A stretch of DNA of 64,000 nucleotides from Excoecaria cochinchinensis (lineage: Eukaryota > Streptophyta > Magnoliopsida > Malpighiales > Euphorbiaceae), in NCBI GenBank assembly GCA_947683425.1, contig CANTUQ010000158.1:2728001-2792000 (forward strand), read 5' to 3'. The notes under the pieces are model-generated. The model did no database searches. It saw only the letters and a program-made list of their open reading frames with translations, and was not told where the DNA came from. Both the position numbers and the translations under genes were made by a program. The first letter of the stretch is position 1. Each line of letters starts with the position of its first letter. Below are positions 49,061 to 60,917 of this stretch, in pieces.

Positions 49061-49073
49061 TCTCTCCCCCTTA
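49061..49073 (-). promoter_or_regulatory. Polypurine tract of B1
   Basis: TAAGGGGGAGAGA on the minus strand next to the 3' LTR, after the motif AATTTCGAGGACGAAATT (49076-49093). That motif is, from memory, typical of Tekay/Del-type elements. B2 has the same at 62733-62745. Confidence 0.85.
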
Positions 49074-49432
49074 AGAAATTTCGTCCTCGAAATTTCCCTG
49101 CTAATCACTTACACCATACAGCTATCAAATCCAACACACCTTACACTTTCCTTAATGCACTGCACTCTAATCTATATACTTCTTCTATGCATCTTGCACT
49201 GAATGTATATCCTGTCAGCTTTTCTCAATGAAGCGCATACAATGATGCTTTTTCACATACAATTGAGGGATGCGGATAAAATGGTCATGTAATGATTTAT
49301 GTATGCAAAATGATGCGAAAATGCAATGTAAGCTACTGTAATGCACTTTTCCCATCCCTATGTTTCACTATGCTCATGTCAAGTGATTTCAAGAAGATAG
49401 CTGACAGGAATACAGAGTGTCACCTCAAACTC

Positions 49433-49489
49433 TTACCAATTCACATCTGCTGCTGTCTCTTCTACGCTCTCATGCGAGTCGAACTCCAT
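49433..49489 (-). pseudogene. 18-codon gag start of B1
   Basis: MEFDSHESVEETAADVNW then TAA, about 100 bases after the PBS. B2 encodes nearly the same peptide (63105-63161). Its start resembles the family-A remnant MESDPSENVGETTESVNP, so both derive from one gag. The stop lies in a GGTAAG context that also looks like a splice donor. Confidence 0.55.
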
Positions 49490-49591
49490 ATATACTTTAC
49501 ACAAACGACATCTGCATTAGGCCACAATTCTAGACAAACTATGGCATTTAATCTATACTCTACATCTTATAGACCAGAACCTCTAACCTAT

Positions 49592-49603
49592 GCTTTGATA
49601 CCA
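49592..49603 (-). promoter_or_regulatory. Primer binding site of B1
   Basis: TGGTATCAAAGC on the minus strand, one mismatch to the initiator tRNA-Met PBS. B2 has the perfect form. Confidence 0.88.
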
Positions 49604-49608
49604 CTAAA

Positions 49609-52600
49609 TGTAACACCCCCATACCCCCGGTAAGGAATATCGGGGCGCTACGCAGACACTTACGTATACATGTACATGCATTAGCAGAAGCGATAGTATA
49701 AACACATCCATTTAAAAGTAATTAAATACTACACTAGGGCCCAACATGCATTTTATATCAACTATACATATGTACTTCTTTCTCTTTATACATGTTCATA
49801 TTACACTCTGTTTTCATTTAACTTTACATATACATTTACATGTGATTCTTTAACTTTTATTACATAATAATGTTACTCAAAACATCACTAGCTCTGTATC
49901 TAATCTGTACAAAAGACCTGAATAATACTCCCTAGTGGCCTTGAACTGCAGATGCTCGCTTACTGTTCCGAACCTGTAAACCTACACGGAAATAAACATT
50001 CGTGCTAAGCGATAACGCTTAGTGGGGATAAAATAATGCAAAGGACTTCTTTACGAAGTCACAAATAGCTCACACATATGTCATATAACAAAAAAATCAA
50101 GTAGTTCATGCATATAGCTCTGATACTTGTATAGATTTCATGTTCAAATATCAAATTCAGAGTTCACATGCATATAACATCTACTCTTTTACTTATTCAT
50201 GTACACTACAACTTGTACATGTCATTTATTCAAATATACGTTATCATGTGTCCACATTCGTGACAACACACTCATGTAATCATACTCTTGTATATAGAAC
50301 TGTAATGTACTTAAACATTACTCTCATGTACTGTAGCATTTATTCGAAGCAACATTATAATCATCTCAAGTTCACTGCACAACATTTAACAAAACAAGCC
50401 TGAGTTCCTCTCATGTTGGATACGGGACGCTCTATAAAAAAACATTTTCGGTAGACCGAAGTCACAAAACTTTTTCATATATCTCTATTAATGACCATTC
50501 TCAGAGGTCAACCCGCTTCGCCCAAAAGGGGCGGAACATGGGCAGCTGCACTCGGTAATCCCTTTATAAGCATGCTTATCTATCCACTATAACGGTAATC
50601 AGGCTCAATACCAACTCACACACTATACACAGACATCAACTCATCAACTAAAATTCAAGTGCATTTATCACATTCAGAGACATTTAATTCATATACAATC
50701 TTTATTAATCTTGTTCAACAACTAAAAGCATGTAACATTTAAATTCATTACATAAACATATAAATCATGCAAGCAAGACAAAAGGAAACATTCTTTAAAA
50801 CAAGTGAAACAGGTCGAGAAGGGGTTCTCTGTCGCGATCGCGACAAGAGGTCGTGCTCGCGACAGAAGACAGATTACATAAAGGTTCTATACTCTATACC
50901 AAATGCATTATATAACAATTCATATCACATGGCATCACATGGTCAACGCTAACTCTTATGCCGTAGCATTGGTTACATAGATAACTAATCCTATAATCAT
51001 TTGATAACCCTAAACATGTAGAGTATAAATCACGGAAACATTCCTGGGTAATACGGGTTCAATCCGGGGAGTAAAACATCAACAAAATATACAATTTAGT
51101 CAAGGGGAAGGGTAAGGGGTTGACCCATGGCAACTACGAGCTCAAAAAGAAGAAGAAAAAGACTAAAATGAGTTGTTCTGTCGCGAGGTCGCGACATGTG
51201 TCGCGCTCGCGACAGAGACTCGCCTTTGGTGCCTCACGGCACCACTTTTTACCCTAAATTTGAATCGCACAAACCATTATCTAGAACACATTTTTAGGCA
51301 AAAGGATCTTCATAAAAATTGTTCCCTAGGATGGTATCTGTCAAATGGGACAATTTTCAGGTCATTTGGACATCTATAACAAAAGATATGATCTAAACAA
51401 TCCATACTATTCCAGGGAACCCGCCAGAACAGGGTAACCTACGTTCTAATTACTTTTTGGGATACTTAGGGCCTGAATTAGATCAAGCACCCTCTTAGAC
51501 ATTTTTAGATACGGATCTTATCTTTCAAATGCAATTGAAATAAACACAATTGAAGTCCTATAGCTCTACTTATCACAAATACAATACACAGAGGTCTGAT
51601 GATAAATAAGCAGAATTTCGCAAAATCAAGCTCTATCATCAACACAAACACTCAAATGATCAAGTTACATACTTATAAACATATATACACATGTCATGAG
51701 CACTTTAACCAATCAAAATGAACATCTTGAACTAATTAAAGCTCATCAAGCATCTCTTTATTTCAACATGTCTCTATTCAAACATTTTTCATCTAAACAT
51801 ATGCAAAATTAACAAGATCACACTCGATCCCTACCTTAGGTGGCTTAACCAATTCTCTCTCTAATCAATTATGAGCTTCTCCTTTCCCTTCACTAGCCTC
51901 TTATCCACCGCTTTCTTGCACAACAAACCAAGAGATCACTTAATCCATGGATTTCACTATAAATCAAAAACAGAAAATAAACAAAAGAAGAAGACCAATG
52001 CTAAAATCAAGCCAATTACCTTCTTCTTAAGAACCCAACTCAACCCTTGACTTCTCCTCTTCAAACCAATCCAAGAGATTCTCTCAAAGAACAAAGCAAA
52101 AGAGGAAGAAAAGCAAGGACACAGAAAGGAAAAGGGACACGGCAACTAAGAGCAAAGAGAGAAGAAAAAGGTGAGCAATGAGCCAAATGCAGAAAAATGA
52201 AAGTGAGAATAGGAAAGTGGCCGGTCAAAACCAAACCAAAGCCAACAAGTCCTCACATTAATGCCACCCACTTCCATTTAATGCCAACCACTCTCATTAA
52301 TCCATCTCCATCCAAAAAGCCCCATGCCACATGTCACTCTCTCTTGTAGCCATGTGTCACTTCCCTACAATGACACTTGGCACACTCCTAAAATGCCACT
52401 TGTCAAACTCTTATGCCGCCTCTTGTCACTCTTCTATGATGACACTTGTCACTCTTCTATGATGACACTTGTCACTCTTCTATGATACCATGTGTCAACT
52501 CCCTACAACTCCAAGTCTCTTAGTCCCACTTATGCACACATCTCGCGAGGGGGTTCTGTCGCGCTCGCGACAGAACGCTCACGCCCACACCAACCAGCTG

Positions 52601-52733
52601 AAGTTCGGAAACCGCTGGAGGGCTCTGTCGCGCCCGCGACACTTGTCGCGCTCGCGACAGAACTCTCGCACATAAACTTACCTTTTTCGAACAAAACTCT
52701 GTAATTCTTCTAAGGCCACTTTGGGGTGTGACA
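49609..52733 (-). mobile_element. B1 right LTR (5' LTR in sense), 3125 bp
   Basis: Same structure as the left LTR: double hairpin 50001-50026, cassettes at 50829-50865, 51179-51216 and 52556-52661. It carries one extra 'cacttgtcactcttctatgatga' unit near 52440-52470, while its outer cassette is shortened. Confidence 0.93.
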
Positions 52734-53934
52734 TACTGTCTGATTTGACACATGATTTAAATTATGCAAGACCTACGAGAGTCAGTATAGTGGATAGTTA
52801 GGCATGCCTAATAGAGTCTTTTAGCTGCAGCCCTTTGGACGTCTGGACCCTGATCAGGTCCCCCGTTTGGTTCCTTGCAAACCCTTTAATGTGTTTGGAT
52901 TATTTTTATGGTCCCTAATGAAAATGTTTTTGAATGTGAAAATGAAATTGATATTCGATTTGCACCCGTAAGGTGATGTCAGTACTCAATTCGCACCTGT
53001 AAGGTGATGTATGTATACTCGTTATCTACTATTATGAGTCAGCAGGCATTTTTGTTTGCTTTGTCTGATATGAATATGAGAATATGATATCCGAATGTGT
53101 AAGATTTCAGTCATGTGAATCAGTTATGAATTCGAATGTGATTATGAATCTCTGAATGGGTTAAATGTGACTTAAACATGCCTATTGTGTGCGATTATTC
53201 ATATATATCGTATTGTAACTGCGTTTAAATATAATCGATTGTGGTTATAAGCATGTGAATTAGTATGTATACGAATGTGAGTTTATACTGTTAACTATTA
53301 TGGATTTAGCATGTGGACTAGTTTGTGTGAAAATGCGACATTGACTATTGAATGATCATTGATGAATGTGGATATGATCCTCTTAACGCACTGCTTTTAT
53401 ATGCAAGTATAATATTATATGTGTTATGAATGTCCTCATATGCCATTTGCATATGTTATGCCTTGGCAACCATTGTTAATGGCCGCCCATATTTCTTATG
53501 TGGTTCCCCACTAAGTGTTATCGCTTAGCACGGGTTCTTTTCCCATGCAGGTGACAAGTATGGTATGGTTCGAGTCGCATCTGCAAGGTCGGCCACATAG
53601 GGGTTAGGAGTTTTGTATTTTGCTCAACCTCTGTATTTTGGCTTTTGTTTTTCTCTAGTCTTATGTATTTGTAATTATATGTAAGGATCTTATTGTATGT
53701 AAGTTTTCAATTATTCTTTCGACTTCTACTTCCGCTAAATGATTGTATGTATGTATGTGAGTTATTATTTGTTCAGCTACTATTTCGTTAAAATTTTAAT
53801 TTCTGCTGTATCTCCGTATGTTTTTATATATGAATGTATACTTTCGCTTAGTGCATGTGCGCATGTGTGTGAATGAGCGTCGGTAGCGCTCTCCGGCGTC
53901 CTTCCAATGGGGACATAGGGGGTGTTACTTTTAT

Positions 53935-53946
53935 TGGTATCAGAGC
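53935..53946 (+). promoter_or_regulatory. Primer binding site, internal 3
   Basis: TGGTATCAGAGC, intact, after a slightly altered LTR end. Confidence 0.9.
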
Positions 53947-54057
53947 ACCGGTTTGGCGGTTCTGGTTATCTTGTTTGTTATGTGTTGAGTCTTTGCATGA
54001 GAGTTAGTTTCGTGTCGTGGCCTAATGCAGATGTGTCTTGTCTTGTGTCGTGTCTAG

Positions 54058-54186
54058 ATGGAGTCTGATCCTTGTGAGAATGTGGGCGAGACAACGGAAA
54101 ATGTGAACCCAATTAGTGCTGATCAAAGTGTTTCTAAGCATCCTTATGTTGGAATTTCGGTCTTGCTTCCGATGATAGGACGTTAG
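54058..54186 (+). pseudogene. gag N-terminal remnant, 42 codons (internal 3)
   Basis: MESDPCENVGETTENVNPIS and on to TAG. Third array copy of the same short frame. Confidence 0.6.
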
Positions 54187-55170
54187 CGCAAGGGTTAATT
54201 CGGATTTTGGATAGGCTGACTGCTCCTAGGATTTCTCAAGGTTTTGTTCAGAGTGTACCTCAAAAAGAAAGGTGTCGGGGAGAGAAGTGTCAGCGGGAAA
54301 AAGGATGTAGAGGAATTGCTTCGAGCCGCCCGTGTACCATCAGGATTTGTTGCGCACCGCAGTGAAGTGATAGAGCCTCCCGGTAAGTCTTGTTTTGATA
54401 TGTTTGAGTTAAGATTATTTTGGTACTTTGAGAAAGAAGGGCACCTGGATTCTATAAGGTTTTGGAAAATACTTTGTATACCTGTCAGCTCTCTCCAGAA
54501 ATATGTTTGAATGACAGCATATTGAATCATGGGGATGGGATAAAGTGCATCATTATGGCATCAATTGCAATTCCTTAGCATCACTCTGCATACATGAGTC
54601 ATCACATTCTCATTGCATTATCATCCCATTGACCATACATGAGAAGCATTTGCATATGCATTTTGATTGAGAGAAATCTGACAGGGTGTACGTGGAGTAT
54701 TTGATATTAAGATTAAGGGTAAGAATGTCGAGCTCAGCAATTGTTAAGGGAAGTGTTATGTGTTTGGTTAAAGTTGAGCAAAAAGAGTATTTCGGGATCT
54801 TATGCAAGTGAAGGTAAAACGGATTTTGGAGTTTGACCGAAGTGTTTTTGGTAAGGAAAAACGTAGATATGACGGACATCTTTTATGTATTAAATGATTT
54901 ATGTAGCAATCGGTGAAAGTTAATTGGTTTACGGGTAAAGTGTTTGGGCTTTGATTTCTGTCGGGCAGTTGAATAATGATCATTCTGATGAATGTGTTTG
55001 ATTCGAATATAAGAAAGTGATTTAAGAGTACAATGATGGCGATAAGTGTAAGCGAGTGAGTAGTTTGAGAGTGAAGTGTATGAATTTGTTGGTGACATGG
55101 AATGTAATGCTGGGAATTCTTTCCGGTGTAAGTGAATTTCGAGGATGAAATTTTGTTAGGAGGGAAGAGT

Positions 55171-58100
55171 TGTCACACCCCAAATCGGGCCTAGTCGGAA
55201 TCGGCAAGCTAAGTCGGATAAGTAAAGGGTATTTCGGTAATTTGTGCATGAGGGAATTTGATGATAAGGACTTAATTGCAAAGTAATTAATTAAATAAGT
55301 TAAGTGTGAGAAATTATTGGGTGTGCTTATGGTGTAGGGATGTAGGGTATTTGTTGTGGTTTATCTAGTGGATTGTGGGTATGATACTAAGGATGGTAAA
55401 TATCAACCTAATAATTATCTAATGAGGTAAGTGTATGGTGCCTTGGTGTTTGAAAGTCAAAGGGGGAATTGTGGTCCAATGAAAGCTTGCCATGTGGATT
55501 GTGGTTGGTTGGCATTAAATGAAAGAAAAGAAGAAAGGGGAAAAGAAGGAGAGAGAACGCAGGAATCCTACATTCCTGTTCTCCTCCCTCTTTCAGGTCC
55601 TCCTCCTCCTTCTCTTCTCCATTTCTGCCTTTCCTCCTTGCTCTCCTTTTTGTCTGGATTTTGGGCTTACTAAGGGGTGCATTGATTGAGTTTTGGAGCA
55701 AGATTAAAGAGGTATTTGTTTGGGGTTTAGGGTTCCTGCGTTTTGGGTTTCTTCCTCCTCTTCTTCTTAGTTTTGTTTAAGTTAAATTGGGTTTGGATGA
55801 GTGATTTTTCTGGGTTTTTGTTTGTGCGAGCTTGGGTTGGCAAGAAGAAGCTTTAGGGCAAGGAAAGGATTGAAGATTGAAGCTTGAAAAGTGATTTTGG
55901 ATCTTTGATTTCCAGGTTTGGGAGCTTTGATTTCTGCATTTGAGTTTTGAGTTTTGAGTTGTCATTGCCTAATTCTCCTTGGATCATGAGTGTGTATTTG
56001 TGTTTGCTTTTCAGAAATTTGAGTGCTTTGATATGAGTTTATGCATGAATTTAATTTCGGTAAATGTGTTAGTAATCCATATTATTGATTGAGATAAATG
56101 TATATGGGGGTTGGTATGGAAATGCATGAGTTTGGGAATCTCTTTGAATTTGATGTTTTATGGCGATTTTGGCAATTCTGTTCAGTGCTCATCTGACCTT
56201 TGTGTATTGTTTTTGTCATAAGTAGAGTTTTTGTTCTCTACATCATGTGATTCTTGAGCCATTAGAACCACGACTTCCATACCTTTAAAAGTCTCAGAAA
56301 TGACCTTGGGCAAATTCTTGTTCTAAGATCCAGGAAATTTACCAAAACCGTAGTGTGTCTGTTTGGGTCGGGTTACTTGAACACTATAGGTTGGTTAGAT
56401 CATATCTAAATCTGTAGATGTCCAATTGATCTGAAATTTGTTGAATTTGAAATTTGACATCTTAGGAAACAAATGATAAAAAGGAAGTTTTGCCTAAAAA
56501 TGTCATTTAGATGTCCGTTTAGGCTGAACAAAACGGAGTTGTGATGCAGTCCTGAATTCTAGCTTTTGTTTTCCAAACTTTTGGTAGGTCAAGGTGGCAA
56601 CCAAATTCATTACCACCGTGACCTGTTCTATTTTGACCATTTTATGTGTTTTTCTTCCCGAATTGAACCCGTATTGCACCGAAACTTTCTAGGATCTATC
56701 CGATGCATGTTTAGGACTATTAAATGAGTATAAGAATAGTTATCACTTGGAAAATAAACATGAATAGGATTAAGATTAATAGCAAACTAATGAAGTAATG
56801 ATGTGTAATTGTATGTATTAGAATCAAGTCAAGTTTAATGACATTATTGAGCATTATAATACTTTAATCTATATAAACCTGTATGATATGAACAGGTATG
56901 CATAGTTATGATTTAAGATTTAAGTTATATACACATGAAAGACATCAAATTAAATGAGTTTGATTAATGAAATATATATATATATGGGATATGAGCAGTG
57001 AATGTGTGATTGAAGTAATTGCCTAACAATAATATATGATGCATGCATTGATAATAAATGCTATTAGAATGTATTAGTATGCAAGATATCTATGATGCTA
57101 TTATGGTTCATGCGGATAATGGAGTGATTATATAATATGATAATGATAAATGTGATTTAATGCTTTTAGCTTATGAATTCCTCTTTTTAATGGAGATCCA
57201 TAATGTGGCAAACCGGGTAAGTAAGTATTTATATAAATGTACAAATAGTTGGTATGAATGATATGATAAAGTGTGAGGAATAGCATTCTGTCTTGGGTAG
57301 TGGGTATGTCACGGTGACAACCTAATGGGTTACCACCGTGAGGTACCCCAAAAGTGCATTTTGTTTTGGGGTGTGGGTATGTCACGGTGACAACCTAATG
57401 GGTTAAAACCGTGAGGTATCAAAAGATTGCATTCTGCCGAGAGTTTCGGTATGTCACGGTGACAACCAATCTGGTTGTTACCGTGACCTATCCTGTTTTT
57501 GTCAAGAGTGGTTAGTTGTTAAAAGTAAAGTTTGAATGTTAAGTTAGTGATTGCCCTGATAATGTTTCCATCTTTGACCCTGATAAATTTTAGAATATTG
57601 AATAGTGCTAAAGCATGTTGATGGAATTATATTGTAGGCTTTGTAATACGAATAGTATGATGCATAGCTGATATTATGAATTCTTTATATGTCTACTATA
57701 CTCTGGATTAAGTACGATGATATTTATATACTGTCTGATTTGACACATGATTTAAATGATGCAAGACTTGCGAGAGTCAGTCTAGTGGATAGTTAGGCAT
57801 GCCTAATAGAGTCTTTTAGCTGCAGCCCTTTGGACGTCTGGACCCTGATCAGGTCCCCCATTTGGTTCCTTGCGAACCCTTTAATGTGTTTGGATCTTGT
57901 TTAAGGTCCCTAATGAAAATGTTTTTGAATGTGAAAATGAAATTGATATTCGATTCGCACCCGTAAGGTGATGTCAGTACTCGATTCGCACCAGTAAGGT
58001 GATGTTTGCATACTCGTTATCCACTATTATGAGTCAACAGGTATTTTTGTTTGCTTTGTCTAATATGAATATGAGAATATGATATCCGAATGTGTAAGAT

Positions 58101-58924
58101 TTCAGTTATGTGAATCAGTTATGAATTCGAATGTGATTATGAATCTCTGAATGGGTTAAATGTGACTCAAACATGCCTATTGTGTGCGATTATTCATATA
58201 TATCGTATTGTAACTGCGTTTAAATATAATCGATTGTGATTATAAGTATGTGAATTAGTATGTATACGAATGTGAGTTTATACTGTTAACTATTATGGAT
58301 TTAGCATGTGGACTAGTTTGTGTGAAAATGCGACATTGACTATTGAATGATCATTGATGAATGTGGATATGATCCTCTTAACGCACGGCTTTTATATGCA
58401 AGTATAATATTATATGTGTTATGAATGTCCGCATATGCCATTTGCATGTGTTATGCCTTGGCGACCATTGTTAATGGCCGCCCATATTTCTTGTGTGTTT
58501 CCCCACTAAGCGTTATCGCTTAGCACGGGTTCTTTTCTCGTGCAGGTGGCAGGTATGGTACGGTTCGAGTCGCATCTGCAAGGTCGGCCACATAGGCGTT
58601 AGGAGTTTTGTATTTTGCTCAACCTCAATATTTTGGATTTTGTTTTTCTCTAGTCTTATGTATATGTAATTATATGTGAGGATCTTATTGTAAGTAAGTT
58701 TTCAATTATGCTTTCGACTTCTGCTTCCACTAAATGATTGTATATATGTATGTGAGTTATTGTATGTTCAGCTACTGTTTCGTTGAAATTTTAATTTCCG
58801 TTTTATCTCCGTATGTTTTTATGTATGAATGTATGCTTTCGCTTAGTGCATGTGCGCATGTGTGTGAATGAGCATCGGTAGCGCTCTCCGACGTCCTTCC
58901 AATGGTGACGTAGGGGGTGTTACA
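55171..58924 (+). mobile_element. Array LTR A5, 3754 bp (rightmost)
   Basis: Begins TGTCACACCCC and ends GGGGGTGTTACA, followed by the array duplication ACCAA. Cassettes: one at 56587-56622 (siblings have two) and three at 57301-57490; double hairpin 58501-58545 with the full CTAAGCG stem. Confidence 0.93.
56587..57490 (+). repeat. CACGGTGG-type cassettes of A5 (1 + 3)
   Basis: The first cluster is reduced to one hairpin by loss of about 70 bp between equivalent arms. The second cluster has hairpins at 57301-57349, 57373-57421 and 57449-57490. Confidence 0.85.
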
Positions 58925-59621
58925 ACCAATCCCTAGTTGTCATGTGGCAAGGAATGGAAAGAGGATATATATAGAGCTAGGAGAGAGAAAATGAGAGAGA
59001 ACCAATTCAGCCCTCACCTTTTTCCCCTCTCCCTGCCGTCCCTCTCTTTCTCTTCTTCTTTCTTTTTCTTCCTCTCTTGTGCCCTAAACTTAATTCAAGT
59101 GGGTATTTGTGGAAATTGATCAACTCAAGTGGTTTATTGGTAAGTTTTAGTTAGGTTTCTCTTCTTCTTTCTTCTTCCTCCTTTGATTTTGCTAGTGTTT
59201 GATTTGAGTTAGGGTTTTGTGGTTGTGTGATGTGTGGATGTTCTTGATCAGTGGTGTCTCCTCGAGAACCTAAAGGCAAAGAGAAGGCTTGTGGGGGTAG
59301 AGCTTATATTTAGGAGCTAAGGATTTGCAAGGTTTGGGATTTTTGTGGTTTGATGCATTTTTTTATGATTTTGTTTTTGATTTGGTTTTTTTGGAAATTA
59401 TGGGGTTTATGATGTTTGTATTGGTTTAAATGTTATGGGTTTTAACTCATGTGGGTTGTGATGCTTTGAATGAGGTATATTAGATCAAAGTGTGCATTTG
59501 ATTGAAAGTTTGAAGTAAAATTCTGGTTTGATTAAATTAGAGAAATTGACTGTTTTTGTGACATGATTTAATTGTAATTATTGACCTTAAAGTTAGGTTT
59601 TATGCTATTTAAGATGATTTG
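58925..59621 (+). mobile_element. LTR E, continuation right of the array
   Basis: Resumes after the ACCAA duplication and matches E-rev ('catgtggc.aggaat'). Contains TATATATAG (58966-58974), a CT-rich leader (59010-59085), a predicted intron (59140-59331) and 'aaggtttgggattttt'. It is broken at 59621 by element B2; the remainder lies outside the window. The 60-codon frame at 58937 lies in the leader and is probably not a gene. Confidence 0.8.
58966..58974 (+). promoter_or_regulatory. TATA box of LTR E
   Basis: TATATATAG about 35-60 bases before the CT-rich leader, at the same place as TATAAATAG in E-rev. Confidence 0.6.
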
Positions 59622-60833
59622 TGTAACACCCCCATACCCCTGGTAAGGAATATCGGGGCGCTACGCAGACACTTACATATACATGTACATGCATTAGCGG
59701 AAGCGATAGCATAAACACATCCATTTAACAGTAATTAAATACTACACTAGGGCCCACTTGCATTTCATATTAACTACTTATACATTTACATGTTCATATT
59801 ACATCTGTTTCCATTTAGCTTTACATATACATTTACATGTACCTTTACCTGTGATTTTTCTACTTATATTACATAATGATGTTACTCAAAATGTAAAATT
59901 CTAACTCTTTCTTTTACAAAAAGCTATAGCAAAACTACTAGTGGCCTCGACCCGCAGATGTCCGCTCACTGGTCCGAACCTGTAACCTACATGAAAATAA
60001 ACATCCGTGCTAAGCGATAACGCTTAGTGGGGATGAAAATAATGCAAAGGACTTCTTTCCGAAGTCACATATAAAGCACACATTTCATATGACAAAATTA
60101 AATATCACATGCATATAGCTCTTATACATATACAGGTTGCATGCTCAGTTATCAAATACTATGAACTCACGTGCATATATCATATACTCTTTTACTTATT
60201 CATATACACTACAACTTGTACATATCACGTATTCAAATGTACGCTATCATGTGTCCATATACGTGTAAACACGCTCATGTAATTATACACTTGTATAAAA
60301 AGTTGTCATGTATTTAAACATTACTCTCATGTACTATAGCTTTATTCAAAGTAGCACTATAATCATCTCAAGTTCACTGCACAACATTTAACAAAACAAG
60401 CCTGAGTTCCTCTCATGGTGGATATGGGACGCTCTATAAAAAAACATTTTCGGTAGACCGAAGTCACAAAACATTTTCATATATCTCTATTAATGACCAT
60501 TCTCGGAGGTCGACCCGCTTCGCCCAAACGGGGCGGAATATGGGCAGCTGCACTCGGTAATCCCTTTATAAGCATGCTTATCTATCCACTATAACGGTAA
60601 TCAGGCTCAATAACAACTCACACACTATACATAGACATCAACTCATCAACTAAAATTGAAGTGCATTTATCAAATTCAGAGACATTTAATTCATGTACAA
60701 TCTTTATTAATCTTGTTCAACAACTAAAAAGCATGTAACATTCAAATTCATTACATAAACATATAAATCATGCAAAGCAAGACAAAATGAAACACTCTTT
60801 AAAATAAGCAAAACAGGATATGAAGAGGTTCAC

Positions 60834-60917
60834 TGTCGCGATCGCGACAAGAAGTCGCGCTCGCGACAGAAGCCAAGTTCATTGTCGCGATCGCGACAAG
60901 AGGTCGCGCTCGCGACA
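60834..60917 (-). repeat. Duplicated TGTCGCG cassette in B2
   Basis: Two consecutive copies of the unit CTGTCGCGATCGCGACAAG + TCGCGCTCGCGACAGAAG, where B1 LTRs have one. Further B2 cassettes: 61209-61250 and 62533-62658. Confidence 0.88.

Larger units (their letters stand above)
49059..49608 (-). mobile_element. B1 internal region, 550 bp
   Basis: In minus-strand order: PBS, short leader, 18-codon gag remnant, a noncoding core resembling the family-A internal ('gggatgggaaaagtgcat', a 'gcat'-rich stretch, 'gaaaagctgacagg'), the motif AATTTCGAGGACGAAATT and the PPT. Exceptionally small for a retrotransposon with 3.1-kb LTRs. Confidence 0.93.
45939..52733 (-). mobile_element. Complete family-B LTR element B1 (6795 bp)
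   Basis: Two LTRs (45939-49058 and 49609-52733) around a 550-bp internal region, flanked by a perfect TACTG duplication (45934-45938 and 52734-52738). Sense is minus: PBS next to the right LTR, PPT next to the left. The LTRs look nearly identical by eye with a few dozen differences, implying a fairly recent insertion. No protein domain beyond an 18-codon gag start, so it depends on helper enzymes. Confidence 0.95.
43299..53929 (+). mobile_element. Array LTR A4, 3.83 kb, split by element B1
   Basis: Begins TGTCACACCCC and ends GGTGTTACT (terminal A changed). The 6795-bp element B1 and its 5-bp duplication interrupt it after 45938; A5 (57729-57733) shows the empty site TACTG. Cassettes at 44717-44824 (two) and 45507-45697 (three); double hairpin at 53506-53550. 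Confidence 0.93.
53930..55170 (+). mobile_element. Array internal region 3
   Basis: 1241 bp. PBS TGGTATCAGAGC (53935-53946), gag remnant (54058-54186), noncoding core around 54530-54670, PPT (55158-55169). A nine-base deletion near 54370 removes 'agcttgcag' present in siblings. No enzymes. Confidence 0.92.
33221..58924 (+). mobile_element. Family-A tandem array: four LTRs, three internal regions, one insertion
   Basis: Order: LTR A2, internal 1, LTR A3, internal 2, LTR A4 (holding element B1), internal 3, LTR A5. The outermost LTR ends are flanked by a perfect 5-bp duplication, ACCAA (33216-33220 and 58925-58929), and the E-rev copy shows the empty site near 28655. Neighbouring units share LTRs with no host DNA between them. 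Without B1 and its duplication the array is about 18.9 kb. The likely cause is unequal LTR-LTR recombination between allelic copies, or insertion of a multimer. Confidence 0.9.

Noticed and set aside
46408..50403. 108- and 87-codon frames rich in Tyr, His and Ser in the B1 LTRs
   Set aside because: They differ in length between two nearly identical LTRs and are absent in the equivalent B2 sequence as an open frame.
48892..52675. Arg/Ser-rich frames (SRSRHLSRSRQNS) that look like RS-domain proteins
   Set aside because: They are translations of the TGTCGCG palindromes in both directions. The repeat explains the composition and no start or domain context supports a gene.
43899..56000. Recurrent 60-130-codon minus-strand frames repeated in each array unit
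   Set aside because: They recur only because the LTRs are repeated. They lie antisense to the elements, show no domain, and their lengths vary with point changes.
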